From: Clostridiales bacterium
GTDB lineage: Bacteria; Bacillota; Clostridia; Lachnospirales; JAQSXR01
Direction of reading: 5' to 3'
DNA: 64,000 nt
NCBI GenBank assembly: GCA_029256575.1
Contig: JAQSXR010000009.1
Location: forward strand, 29,425-93,424
In this document: one piece after another, positions 18,917 through 27,303 of the stretch
How positions within the stretch are numbered: the stretch's first letter is position 1
Layout: the number at the start of each line of letters is the position of its first letter
Translations under genes and position numbers: made by a program
The notes under the pieces: model-generated
Databases searched by the model: none
What the model saw: the letters and a program-made list of their open reading frames with translations, nothing else
What the model was told of the DNA's origin: nothing

Positions 18917-19582
18917 ATGTCTAAAATATTTATAATTGAAGACGATGATATAATTAGGACAGAATTAAATAATTTATTAAGCAAATATGGATATGTATGC
19001 GAAAGTAGTACTGATTTTGAGCGAGTAATTGATAATGTAATAAGTGCCGCTGCGGATTTAGTATTACTTGACATCAATCTTCCGATGTTTGATGGATATT
19101 ACATCTGCCGTGAAATCAGGCAACGATCGAATGTACCTATTATTATTGTAACGAGTAGAGCAAATGAACTAGATGAATTAATGAGTATGAATTTAGGAGC
19201 GGATGATTTTATAACAAAGCCGTATAATACTCAGATTTTACTTGCACATATTTCAGCTATTTTAAAACGAACCGTTAACAATGAAACGATAAATACAATT
19301 TCTCACAAAGGAGTAATTTTACATACTACTAAAAGTATTGTGGAATACAATGGACAAACTGCGGAACTAACGAAAAATGAATTAAGAATCTTGAGCACAT
19401 TAATGAACAACAAAGGTAATATAATTTCTCGTGATGATATCATGAATGATCTATGGCAATCAGATGAGTTTATTGACGACAACACGTTAACAGTAAATAT
19501 AAACAGACTTCGGAAAAAACTTGAAAGTATCGATATATTTGATTTTTTAGTAACAAGGCGTGGCCAGGGGTATGTTGTATGA
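18917..19582 (+). CDS. Bce-type response regulator (OmpR family)
   Basis: Start taken at ATG 18917 behind GAGAAGGTG; an upstream start at 18902 has no site. The 221-residue protein has a receiver domain (acidic pocket EDDD at 8-11, phospho-acceptor Asp52 in LVLLDINLPMFDG, Lys in FITKPYN) and a winged-helix DNA-binding domain (ELTKNELRILSTL, DNTLTVNINRLRKKLE, TRRGQGYVV). The gene overlaps the kinase gene by 4 bases and sits in a regulator-kinase-ATPase-permease block typical of BceRS-AB modules, which sense and resist cell-wall-active peptides. The likely target is the inverted repeat at 20738-20751 before the ATPase gene. Confidence 0.9.
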   Translation: MSKIFIIEDDDIIRTELNNLLSKYGYVCESSTDFERVIDNVISAAADLVLLDINLPMFDGYYICREIRQRSNVPIIIVTSRANELDELMSMNLGADDFITKPYNTQILLAHISAILKRTVNNETINTISHKGVILHTTKSIVEYNGQTAELTKNELRILSTLMNNKGNIISRDDIMNDLWQSDEFIDDNTLTVNINRLRKKLESIDIFDFLVTRRGQGYVV

Positions 19583-20586
19583 GACTGGGTAGTTTTTTAA
19601 AAAACCGAAGCATATTTTTATTAACGCAAGGATTAGTTCTTTCATTTATTATTATTCTACTGGCAGTTGTTGATATAGGAATTTATGCAATCATTTATGT
19701 ATCTTCATTTTTTATAATAACAAATGTTGTTGCTTTTATATTTGAATATATAAGGAAAAATAATTTTTATAAGGGAGTCTTACAAAATTTAGAAAATCTT
19801 GATAAAAAATTTTTGCTTTCCGAAATGGTTGAAGAACCAAACTTTGATGAGGGTATTATTTTATATCAAATTCTAAAAGAAACGAATAAATCTATGAATG
19901 ACAATATTGCAAAATACAAAATATCCTCAGAAGAATATCGCGAATACATTGAAACCTGGGTGCATGAAATTAAGACACCGATTGCCTCTACCTTACTAAT
20001 TATAGAGAATAACAATAATGAGGTTACTAGAAATATTCGAACGGAGATAGATAAATTGGATGCTTTTGTAGAACAGGCTCTTTTTTATTCAAGAAGTAAT
20101 AATGTTGAAAAAGATTATGCAATAAGAGGAGTGATTTTAAAAGACCTTGTCAATCAAACGATAAAAGGAAACTCAAGAAATTTGATAGAATCAAAGGTAT
20201 TGATTGAACTGCAAAAGTTAGATTATGAAATATTTACTGATTCAAAATGGTTTGAATTCATAGTAAGCCAAATAATAACAAACAGTATCAAGTACAAAAA
20301 AGATAATCCTAAAATTGTATTTCATGCAATAGAAAATGATAATAATATCGTTTTTTATATAACAGATAATGGTATTGGAATACCTGAGAATGAATTATCA
20401 AAGGTATTTGATAAGGGCTTTACTGGGCAAAATGGTCGTAAGTATGCAAAATCTACTGGAATAGGGCTATATTTAGCGCAAAAGTTATGCCATAAGCTAG
20501 GTTTGTCAATCGGTATTACATCAAAAATTAATGAAGGTACAACAATATTTATTACATTTCCTAGAGGGCATCACAATTTAAGATAA
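19579..20586 (+). CDS. Bce-type intramembrane-sensing histidine kinase
   Basis: ATG overlaps the regulator stop. The 335-residue protein has two close N-terminal membrane helices (about 13-33 and 37-57) with almost no extracellular loop, which marks intramembrane-sensing kinases that depend on a transporter for signal input. The H-box is YIETWVHEIKTPI with phospho-acceptor His129. It is followed by N (IITNSIKYKKDNPK), G1 (DNGIGIPENEL) and G2 (STGIGLYLAQKL) boxes. Length and layout match BceS. The permease downstream is the expected sensor partner. Confidence 0.9.
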   Translation: MRLGSFLKNRSIFLLTQGLVLSFIIILLAVVDIGIYAIIYVSSFFIITNVVAFIFEYIRKNNFYKGVLQNLENLDKKFLLSEMVEEPNFDEGIILYQILKETNKSMNDNIAKYKISSEEYREYIETWVHEIKTPIASTLLIIENNNNEVTRNIRTEIDKLDAFVEQALFYSRSNNVEKDYAIRGVILKDLVNQTIKGNSRNLIESKVLIELQKLDYEIFTDSKWFEFIVSQIITNSIKYKKDNPKIVFHAIENDNNIVFYITDNGIGIPENELSKVFDKGFTGQNGRKYAKSTGIGLYLAQKLCHKLGLSIGITSKINEGTTIFITFPRGHHNLR

Positions 20587-20587
20587 T

Positions 20588-20716
20588 ACAATGGGGACGG
20601 TTCTTTTTGTATCACAATGATACAAAAAGAACCGTTCACATTGTATCACTATGATACAAAAAGAACCGTCCCCATTGTATCAAAGTGATACAAAAAGAAC
20701 CGTCCCCATTGTATCA
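20588..20716. repeat. REP-like palindromic repeat array (GGGGACGG type), one forward and three inverted copies
   Basis: One copy of GGGGACGGTTCTTTTTGTAT at 20593 is followed by three copies in the opposite orientation (TGATACAAAAAGAACCGTCC and variants), separated by 3-base variable centres CAA, CTA and AAG between TATCA and TGATA. The middle copy has a variant core (ACCGTTCACA). The same unit recurs at 48570-48784. These extragenic repeats resemble REP/IS200-related elements seen across Clostridia. As RNA they would fold into strong hairpins between the kinase and ATPase genes and may reduce read-through. Confidence 0.85.
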
Positions 20717-20737
20717 TTCGTTTTTGACTTTGTTACA

Positions 20738-20751
20738 TTACAATAATGTAA
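20738..20751 (+). promoter_or_regulatory. BceR-type operator upstream of the transporter genes
   Basis: TTACA-ATAA-TGTAA exactly fits the TNACA-N4-TGTAA inverted repeat known for BceR-like regulators. It is embedded in a longer palindrome, TTACATTA-CAA-TAATGTAA (20733-20751). It lies about 115 bases before the ATPase start, on the correct side for activation of the transporter by the regulator encoded at 18917. Confidence 0.7.
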
Positions 20752-20865
20752 GGTAAGTGTAAGCAAATATTATGGTTAATTGTGGGATGGAATGTTAATA
20801 TATGAATATAAGATGAGCAAATGCGCAATTGCCTCTTAATTTCAAATAAACTTGGAGGATTTATA

Positions 20866-21633
20866 ATGGAAAAGATTTTAGATGTAAAAAATATAGAAAA
20901 GTATTATGGAAATAAAGGTAATATAACTAAGGCAGTTGATGGAATAAGTTTTTCAGTTGAAAAAGGTGAGTATATTGGTATTATGGGAGCGTCAGGAAGT
21001 GGTAAAACTACACTACTTAATTGTATTTCAACTATTGATACGGTAACAGCGGGTCACATCTATATTGGGGACAAAGATATTACTGAACTTAATTCTAAGA
21101 AGCTCTCTAAGTTTAGAAGAGAGGAATTAGGTTTTATATTCCAAGATTTTAATTTACTGGATACATTAACAGCATACGAAAATATAGCACTCGCATTAAC
21201 AATGATAAAATCGAATCACAAAGAAATCGAGATAGCAGTACAAGAAATTGCGAAGAAACTTCAGATTGAAGATGTTTTAGAAAAGTATCCATATCAAATG
21301 TCAGGTGGGCAAAAACAACGAGTTGCGAGTGCCAGAGCCATTATTACGAAACCATCACTTGTTTTAGCAGATGAACCAACGGGAGCACTCGATTCTAAGT
21401 CTGCAAGAATGTTGCTTGAAAGCTTTGAAACTCTTAATAAAGAGATGAAGGCGACTATTTTGATGGTTACTCATGATGCATTTACTGCAAGCTATTGTAA
21501 GCGAATTCTAGTTATTAAGGATGGTAAATTATTTAATGAGCTTATTAAAGGACAAGATACAAGAAAACAATTCTTTAATAAAATTATTGAAGTGGTAACT
21601 TTACTTGGAGGTGACAATAATAATGTTCTCTAA
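20866..21633 (+). CDS. Bce-type ABC transporter ATPase
   Basis: Start taken at ATG 20866 behind TTGGAGGATTTATA; the frame is open upstream to 20821 without a site. The 255-residue ATPase has Walker A (GASGSGKTTLL), Q-loop (FQDFNLLDTL), signature YQMSGGQKQR, Walker B (LVLADEPTGALD) and the H-loop (MVTHD). Family: MacB/LolD-like, BceA/VraF branch. It powers the permease that frees lipid II-cycle intermediates from antimicrobial peptides and relays the signal to the kinase. It overlaps the permease start by 11 bases. Confidence 0.92.
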   Translation: MEKILDVKNIEKYYGNKGNITKAVDGISFSVEKGEYIGIMGASGSGKTTLLNCISTIDTVTAGHIYIGDKDITELNSKKLSKFRREELGFIFQDFNLLDTLTAYENIALALTMIKSNHKEIEIAVQEIAKKLQIEDVLEKYPYQMSGGQKQRVASARAIITKPSLVLADEPTGALDSKSARMLLESFETLNKEMKATILMVTHDAFTASYCKRILVIKDGKLFNELIKGQDTRKQFFNKIIEVVTLLGGDNNNVL

Positions 21634-23623
21634 GTTAGCTATAAAAAACGTAGGAAAGTCAATAAGAGATTATACTATTTATTTTCTAACTTTGACTTTT
21701 GGCGTATGTCTCTTTTATGTATTTAATTCAATTGAAGCTCAGCAGGCAATGATGATTATTAGTAAATCACAGCAAGAATTATTAAGTGCACTAACAGAAA
21801 TAATGGGTATTGTTTCAATCTTTATTTCGGTAATACTTGGATTTTTAATTATTTATGCAAATAAATTCCTGATCAAACGTAGAAAAAAAGAATTAGGAAT
21901 ATATATGACACTTGGGATGGAAAAAAGTAAGATTTCTAAGATTTTAGTTATTGAAACATTTTTGATTGGAATTATTTCATTGGCTATTGGTTTAATCATT
22001 GGGATATTTCTATCGCAAGGCTTATCGGTAGTAACTGCAAAGATGTTTCGTGCAAACTTAACTCAATTTAAATTTATTTTTTCAAGCAACGCTTGCATAA
22101 AGTCTATTATTAATTTTGGAATTATATTTGTGCTAGTTATGATTTTTAATACTGTATCAATTTCGAAATTTAAATTAATTGATTTACTCAATGCAAATAA
22201 GAAAAATGAAAACTTAAAACTAAAAAAAGTATGGTTATCGATAGTTCTTTTTATTAGCTCGATTATATGCCTTGCAGTATCTTATTATTTAATAATTGAA
22301 AATGGAATTCTTGCGATAAATATGAATTTCTATTTATCGTTAGCATTAGGAACCCTTGGAACATTCTTGTTTTTTATTTCATTATCGGGATTTTTATTAA
22401 GAGTGATTCAATTAAACAAAAAAATATATTTAAAGAATTTAAATATGTTCGTTCTAAGGCAAATTAACAGTAAGATAAACACAACGTATGTTTCTATGAC
22501 AATGATATGTATCATGCTTTTGATTACAATTGGAACGCTATCAACGGGTAGAGGACTATCTGATGTACTAACATCAAACTTAGATGCAACAACACCATTT
22601 GACATAACAATAGAAGATAATGTGCTTGAGGATGAAGTGATTTCGAATACTTTATATCAAACCTTAGAGGAAGAGCATGTTAAATTAGGGGATATAGCAG
22701 CTAATTATTCTGAAATAAACATTTATGATTTAGGCGTTAAATATAATACTATTATTTTAAAAGAGTTACTAGATGAACTTCAATTATATGGTAGCGATCC
22801 AGGTGAATACAGTGTTCCAATTATGAAACTCTCAGAATTTAATAAAGTATTGGGGCAACTAGGGAAAACACCAATTGAGTTAAAGGAAAATGAATATTTA
22901 TTAACTTCAAATTTCGACCAATTAAGTGAAAATTATGAAAAGTTTTTAAAGAGCAACACCAATATTACGATTAAAGACAAAACTCTAATCTCATCAACTA
23001 AGAAAAAAGCTTCCTATACGATAAATACTTACCCAATGTTTTCAGATTTAGGATCACTAGTTATTCCAGATGAAATGTTAATTGGAGAAAAGTCAATTAA
23101 GAGAGTCCTTAATATTAATTATTTAGGAAAAGATGAAGAAACAGATAAGATAGTAAGGGAGAGATTAGATAATTTTGAAGATATAGATTTTAGTTACTAC
23201 TATTCAAAAATACAAATTCAAGAGCAAAGTATTGGGCTTAGCACTGTGTTATCATATTTAGGAATATATATTGGATTAGTATTCTTAATTACCTGTGCAG
23301 CAATTCTCGCTTTACAACAACTTTCAGAAGCATCTGATAATCAGGAAAGATATAGATTACTTCGAAAGCTTGGTGCGGAAGAAAAAATGATAAACAAAGC
23401 GTTATTTATGCAAATAATAATTTACTTTATGATGCCATTATTTCTCGCAGTTATCCATTCTGTAGTTGGACTTAAAGTTGCGAATCAAGTAGTATTACAA
23501 TTTGGCCAATTGAATATTTTGGTTAACACGATTACGGTGGCAATATTCATAGTGATAATTTATGGGGCATACTTCTTGGCAACATATTATGGAAGTAAAA
23601 GTATTATAAAAGCAAATAAATAG
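21623..23623 (+). CDS. Bce-type ABC transporter permease
   Basis: Start taken at ATG 21623 behind GGAGGTGACAATAATA; a TTG at 21605 lies upstream. The 666-residue protein has about ten membrane helices: one near 17-37, FtsX-like blocks near residues 50-250 and again at the C-terminus, and a large extracellular domain (about 310-525) between helices 7 and 8. This is the BceB/VraG/YtsD layout. The extracellular domain binds the peptide-target complex and differs most between systems, so the drug range cannot be read. It belongs with the regulator, kinase and ATPase upstream. Confidence 0.9.
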   Translation: MFSKLAIKNVGKSIRDYTIYFLTLTFGVCLFYVFNSIEAQQAMMIISKSQQELLSALTEIMGIVSIFISVILGFLIIYANKFLIKRRKKELGIYMTLGMEKSKISKILVIETFLIGIISLAIGLIIGIFLSQGLSVVTAKMFRANLTQFKFIFSSNACIKSIINFGIIFVLVMIFNTVSISKFKLIDLLNANKKNENLKLKKVWLSIVLFISSIICLAVSYYLIIENGILAINMNFYLSLALGTLGTFLFFISLSGFLLRVIQLNKKIYLKNLNMFVLRQINSKINTTYVSMTMICIMLLITIGTLSTGRGLSDVLTSNLDATTPFDITIEDNVLEDEVISNTLYQTLEEEHVKLGDIAANYSEINIYDLGVKYNTIILKELLDELQLYGSDPGEYSVPIMKLSEFNKVLGQLGKTPIELKENEYLLTSNFDQLSENYEKFLKSNTNITIKDKTLISSTKKKASYTINTYPMFSDLGSLVIPDEMLIGEKSIKRVLNINYLGKDEETDKIVRERLDNFEDIDFSYYYSKIQIQEQSIGLSTVLSYLGIYIGLVFLITCAAILALQQLSEASDNQERYRLLRKLGAEEKMINKALFMQIIIYFMMPLFLAVIHSVVGLKVANQVVLQFGQLNILVNTITVAIFIVIIYGAYFLATYYGSKSIIKANK

Positions 23624-23651
23624 GATAGGACGAGTTGGAAAGGAGAAGTAC

Positions 23652-23768
23652 ATGCTAAAGAAGTTTGTTTTTTCAATGGGAATTATTTTCTCATTAATAA
23701 TAGGATTTATCCTGTTAATGTCATTTAATAAGTATATAGAAAGTGATAGGAATAGTTCTGTTAAATAA
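23652..23768 (+). CDS. Small membrane peptide at the end of the Bce module (38 residues)
   Basis: ATG behind a very good site (AAGGAGAAGTAC), 28 bases after the permease stop. The peptide begins MLKKFVFSMGIIFSLIIGFI and ends with a hydrophilic tail, KYIESDRNSSVK, so it should span the membrane once. It resembles no family I know. Position suggests it is translated with the transporter, and it could be a small modulator of the permease or kinase. A terminator follows. Real translation is likely from the ribosome site but not proved. Confidence 0.6.
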   Translation: MLKKFVFSMGIIFSLIIGFILLMSFNKYIESDRNSSVK

Positions 23769-23792
23769 CTAAAAAAAGTTGGAATTAATAAT

Positions 23793-23867
23793 GAGACCAC
23801 TAAAAAGTCATCTATTTATTTTGCAAGAATAAGCAAAGTAATAGAGAAGACTTTTTGGTGGTTTCTT
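23793..23867 (+). terminator. Terminator closing the Bce operon
   Basis: GAGACCACTAAAAAGTC pairs with GACTTTTTGGTGGTTTC, with two G-T pairs and a 40-base loop, followed by a short T-rich tail. Confidence 0.65.
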
Positions 23868-23932
23868 AATAATACCCTCTATTTTTGCGTATAAATTTGT
23901 AGTATAATAAACGTTATATAGCTTTCAATTTA

Positions 23933-23961
23933 TTGACATTATGTGTAATGTTTGTTAAAAT
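23933..23961 (+). promoter_or_regulatory. Strong promoter of the ydjGHI-like cluster
   Basis: TTGACA at 23933-23938, 17-base spacer, TAAAAT at 23956-23961. The first gene starts about 30 bases after the expected transcription start. Confidence 0.8.
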
Positions 23962-23996
23962 TTATACTATTAGTACTATTATGGGAGGATGTAAGA

Positions 23997-25139
23997 TTGA
24001 AAAAATTAATTACTACAATGGCAGTATTTATTGGTGTTTCATCCATGATATTTGCCCCAATATCGAAAAGCAATGCTGCAATAAACGTAAATTCTATTGT
24101 GAGGGTACAACAATACATAAATGATGAACGTGTATTAGAACATATTAATAATATATCTGTAATTGAAAATGCCGGGAATTTTAATGATTATACGGATTTT
24201 GACGATTCCGATTTTGGAGGGAGTAGTAGTAGTAAAAGTTCAGGGGACCTTGGTTGGATACTTTGGATTCTTCATTTGCTTCCTTTCCCACTTAATGTAA
24301 TTTTAATAATTGTAGTTTTAATTTTCTTCTTTAAAGCAGGTAAACATGTTAAATCCAACACGAAACAAGGAGGAACTGGAACGTCATCCTATCAATCAGC
24401 AGGGGGTGCTGGAGTTAAATATGTTTCACCACCTAATATTCAAGTGCCTGATAACACTACAATGATCTCAAATAAGATTAAAGAAAAGGATATTAATTTT
24501 GATACAACTAAATTCTTAGGGTTTGCTGAAGAAGCGTACTTAAATATTCAGGACGCTTGGACAAATAATGATTGGGAAAAGATTAGAACGATAGAACACG
24601 AAGACCTATATAAGAAACATGAAAGACAATTAAATGAATATAAAAAGAATGGAACAAGAAACGTTCTTGAAAGAATTAGTGTAAATCAAACATATTTATA
24701 TAAATATGTTATCGATAATCAATATGAACATGTATCTGTATTAATTGATGCAACTATGAATGATTACATAATTAATATTAATACGAATCAAATCATAAGA
24801 GGTGACTACAACACAAGATGGAGAGGAAGATATATCCTAACTTTTACTAGAAGTAAGGGTTCATTAACTGGAGTAGTGAAAGATGAATTTGAAACAACTA
24901 GTTGTCCAAATTGTGGGGCTCCTATAGAGATTACAAGTGCAGGAAAATGTATGTATTGTGACTTCCTAATAACCTCCTCAAAACATGATTGGGTTGTTAG
25001 TGATTTTGATTGTATTAAGCCGGACTATCAAATTGATAGAAGAGGTATCATTGTGCTTGAAACAAAAGAGGAAGTTAAAGTAAATAATTTCCCTTTCCCG
25101 AACATCTTAGAAAATAAGGAAGAGGATGACAAAAATTAA
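23997..25139 (+). CDS. Exported/membrane Tim44-like protein with zinc ribbon
   Basis: Start taken at TTG 23997 behind GGGAGGATGTAAGA; the in-frame ATG further up at 23952 lies inside the promoter. The 380-residue protein has a signal-like N-terminus (KKLITTMAVFIGVSSMIFAP...SNAA), a Gly/Ser-rich linker, a membrane helix (LPFPLNVILIIVVLIFFF), a Tim44-like domain of about 120 residues (FLGFAEEAYLNIQDAWTNND, ERISVNQTYLYKY, DATMNDYIIN) and a zinc ribbon (CPNCGAP...GKCMYCD). This set matches the YdjG-type TFIIB-like zinc-ribbon membrane proteins. It overlaps the next gene by one base. In B. subtilis such genes accompany pspA and an SPFH gene in envelope stress; here there is no pspA. Confidence 0.7.
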   Translation: MKKLITTMAVFIGVSSMIFAPISKSNAAINVNSIVRVQQYINDERVLEHINNISVIENAGNFNDYTDFDDSDFGGSSSSKSSGDLGWILWILHLLPFPLNVILIIVVLIFFFKAGKHVKSNTKQGGTGTSSYQSAGGAGVKYVSPPNIQVPDNTTMISNKIKEKDINFDTTKFLGFAEEAYLNIQDAWTNNDWEKIRTIEHEDLYKKHERQLNEYKKNGTRNVLERISVNQTYLYKYVIDNQYEHVSVLIDATMNDYIININTNQIIRGDYNTRWRGRYILTFTRSKGSLTGVVKDEFETTSCPNCGAPIEITSAGKCMYCDFLITSSKHDWVVSDFDCIKPDYQIDRRGIIVLETKEEVKVNNFPFPNILENKEEDDKN

Positions 25140-25864
25140 TGTATGCATTTAGTTCAGCAGGATTTTTCTTGATTATATTATTAATTATTATAGTTATTAT
25201 TGGGTTAGTAGTAATAACGATTATAAATAAGGCAAAGAGATTTGTTCAGTCTACATTGGGAACAGACATTTCTTCGCTTGTAGGTCAAATGAAGAACGCA
25301 GAAATTGAAATGAATACAACTCCACGTTCATTAAGTGGAGGAGATATCATTTTCGAACCAATGATATTAAAGGATTTCCCGCATTTTCATAAAGAAATTG
25401 TTTTTGCAAAGGCGGATAAATGCTTAATGGATTGCTTAAATGCAATTGAAGAAAAGAATATTAATATTGTTCAATCAGAGGAATACGGTGATGGAATTAT
25501 AGCATATGTATCATCGAGAATAAGTGATTCAGAAAAAATCACCTTTGACAACATTCAAATTCATAAAAGATGTATTAGTGGTTATAGAAAAACAAACCAA
25601 TATAATTCAGTATTGATTCAAATTGCTTATGAATTAAAAATTACATCAAACAAAAATAATAAGGTGTTACAGCAAATGAAAGCCGAAATAGAGTATACAT
25701 ATCTATTTCAGAATACGGAAAATAACAATGTAATAAGCACAGTTTGCCCAAATTGTGGAGGACCAATTGAAACGGCCAATCAGTCTAAATGTGCGTATTG
25801 TGGGGTTGGAGTAATCGGGGTAATCGAAAAAACTTGGGTATTTTCAAATATAAAAGATCTGTAG
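25139..25864 (+). CDS. Membrane-anchored zinc-ribbon protein, YdjH-like
   Basis: ATG overlaps the preceding stop (TAATG). The 241-residue protein starts with a membrane helix (FFLIILLIIIVIIGLVVITII), has a Tim44/NTF2-like beta-rich domain (about 80-190) and ends with a zinc ribbon (CPNCGGPIETANQSKCAYCG). Order and domains parallel ydjH next to ydjG and ydjI. It probably forms a membrane complex with its two neighbours. The function is inferred from context only. Confidence 0.65.
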   Translation: MYAFSSAGFFLIILLIIIVIIGLVVITIINKAKRFVQSTLGTDISSLVGQMKNAEIEMNTTPRSLSGGDIIFEPMILKDFPHFHKEIVFAKADKCLMDCLNAIEEKNINIVQSEEYGDGIIAYVSSRISDSEKITFDNIQIHKRCISGYRKTNQYNSVLIQIAYELKITSNKNNKVLQQMKAEIEYTYLFQNTENNNVISTVCPNCGGPIETANQSKCAYCGVGVIGVIEKTWVFSNIKDL

Positions 25865-25898
25865 ACAAATAATTGATATATTAAAAGGAGTGTTGAAA

Positions 25899-27230
25899 AT
25901 GGGTTTTATTAAAGCAGCATTAAATGCAGTGGGTGGGACTTTAGCTGATCAATACAAGGAGATATTTTATTGTGATGCATTAACAGATGAAGTATTACTT
26001 CGTAAAGGACAAAGAAGAAATAGCGCAAGAAATACAAATAATGCAACTGATAATGTTATTACAGATGGATCAGTTGTTATTGTTAATGAAGGTCAATGTT
26101 TAGTAGTAGTAGACAATGGTAAAGTAATTGATTTTTGTGCAGAAGCCGGAAAATATATTTATCAAACGGGAACATCACCTTCTTTATTAACAGGAGGATT
26201 TAAAGGTCTTGCTGAAAGTTTTAAAACTGTTTGGGAAAGAACTCAATCAGGCGGTCAATCAGCGGTAGACCAAAGATTATATTATGTAAATATGTTAGAA
26301 ATTAAAGATAACAAATATGGGGTAGGGAACGTTTCCTATAGAGATAAAGAATTTAATACTACAATTACGATTAAATGTTTCGGTGTATATAGTTATAAAT
26401 TACAAAATCCATTTATTTTTTACAAACAAATAGCAGGTAATGTTAGTTATGAGTTTAAGAAATCAGAGTTAGATGAACAACTTAAAGCTGAGATTCAAGA
26501 TGCTTTACAACCAGCTTTACGTAAAATTGCTTTAAGTGGATACTCATATGATGAACTTCCTTTATATACGACTGAAATTGGTACCGAATTAAACAATATT
26601 CTTACCGAAAAATGGTTAGAAAAAAGAGGTATAGCGATAAGTTCATTTGCTATTTCTTCTGTTCAACCAGATGAAGAAAGTAGAAAAATGCTTCAAAAGA
26701 TTCAAATTAGTAGAGCATATGGTAGTGATGCAGCTGCAGGGGCTGGTAGAATGCTAGATGCACAAGCTTCCGCATTTGAAAATGCAGCAAGTAATTCTGC
26801 TGGAGCAGTACACGGTTTCATGGGATTTGGAGCAATGCAAAATATGGCTGGAGGAAATACAGTATCCGATCTATATACGCTAGCACAACAACAGGGTAAA
26901 CAACAACCAGTTGGAATGCCACAATCTGCAACATCAGTACCACAACCTACGACTGGATGGACGTGTTCATGTGGTAAGATTGGTAACGAAGGCAAGTTCT
27001 GTGATGAATGTGGAGCAAAGAAGCCAGAAGAAGTTAGTGGATGGAAATGTTCTTGTGGAGCGATTAGTAAAGGTAAATTCTGTCACGAATGTGGAGCAAA
27101 GAAACCAGTAGATGAACCACTTTATGTTTGCGATAAATGCGGCTGGGAACCTACAGATCCTAAAAACCCACCAAAATTCTGTCCTGAATGTGGCGATAAA
27201 TTTGATGAAAGTGATATAACAAATAAATAG
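25899..27230 (+). CDS. SPFH/band 7 protein with C-terminal zinc ribbons, YdjI-like
   Basis: Start taken at ATG 25899 with AAAGGAG eight bases upstream; a GTG at 25890 lies in the ribosome site itself. The 443-residue protein opens MGFIKAALNAVGGTLADQYK and has the SPFH fold up to about residue 290 (GSVVIVNEGQCLVVVDNGKV, the YTTEIGTELNNIL region). A Gly/Ala/Gln-rich linker follows, then three zinc ribbons (WTCSCGK...CDECGAKKP, WKCSCGA...CHECGAKKP, YVCDKCG...CPECGDKF). This is the 'virion core protein-like' SPFH group represented by B. subtilis YdjI, which organises membrane-stress proteins such as PspA. The zinc-ribbon triplet is an extension not present in all members. Confidence 0.8.
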   Translation: MGFIKAALNAVGGTLADQYKEIFYCDALTDEVLLRKGQRRNSARNTNNATDNVITDGSVVIVNEGQCLVVVDNGKVIDFCAEAGKYIYQTGTSPSLLTGGFKGLAESFKTVWERTQSGGQSAVDQRLYYVNMLEIKDNKYGVGNVSYRDKEFNTTITIKCFGVYSYKLQNPFIFYKQIAGNVSYEFKKSELDEQLKAEIQDALQPALRKIALSGYSYDELPLYTTEIGTELNNILTEKWLEKRGIAISSFAISSVQPDEESRKMLQKIQISRAYGSDAAAGAGRMLDAQASAFENAASNSAGAVHGFMGFGAMQNMAGGNTVSDLYTLAQQQGKQQPVGMPQSATSVPQPTTGWTCSCGKIGNEGKFCDECGAKKPEEVSGWKCSCGAISKGKFCHECGAKKPVDEPLYVCDKCGWEPTDPKNPPKFCPECGDKFDESDITNK

Positions 27231-27303
27231 ATGTAATATTTTGCAATTGAACAATGTTGAGTTACCATATAGGTCATATAACATCTGGGGGGATAGGGAA
27301 AAT

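Noticed and set aside
20588..20716. CRISPR array
   Set aside because: Units invert and the separators are only 3 bases, so there are no spacers; it is a palindromic repeat cluster.
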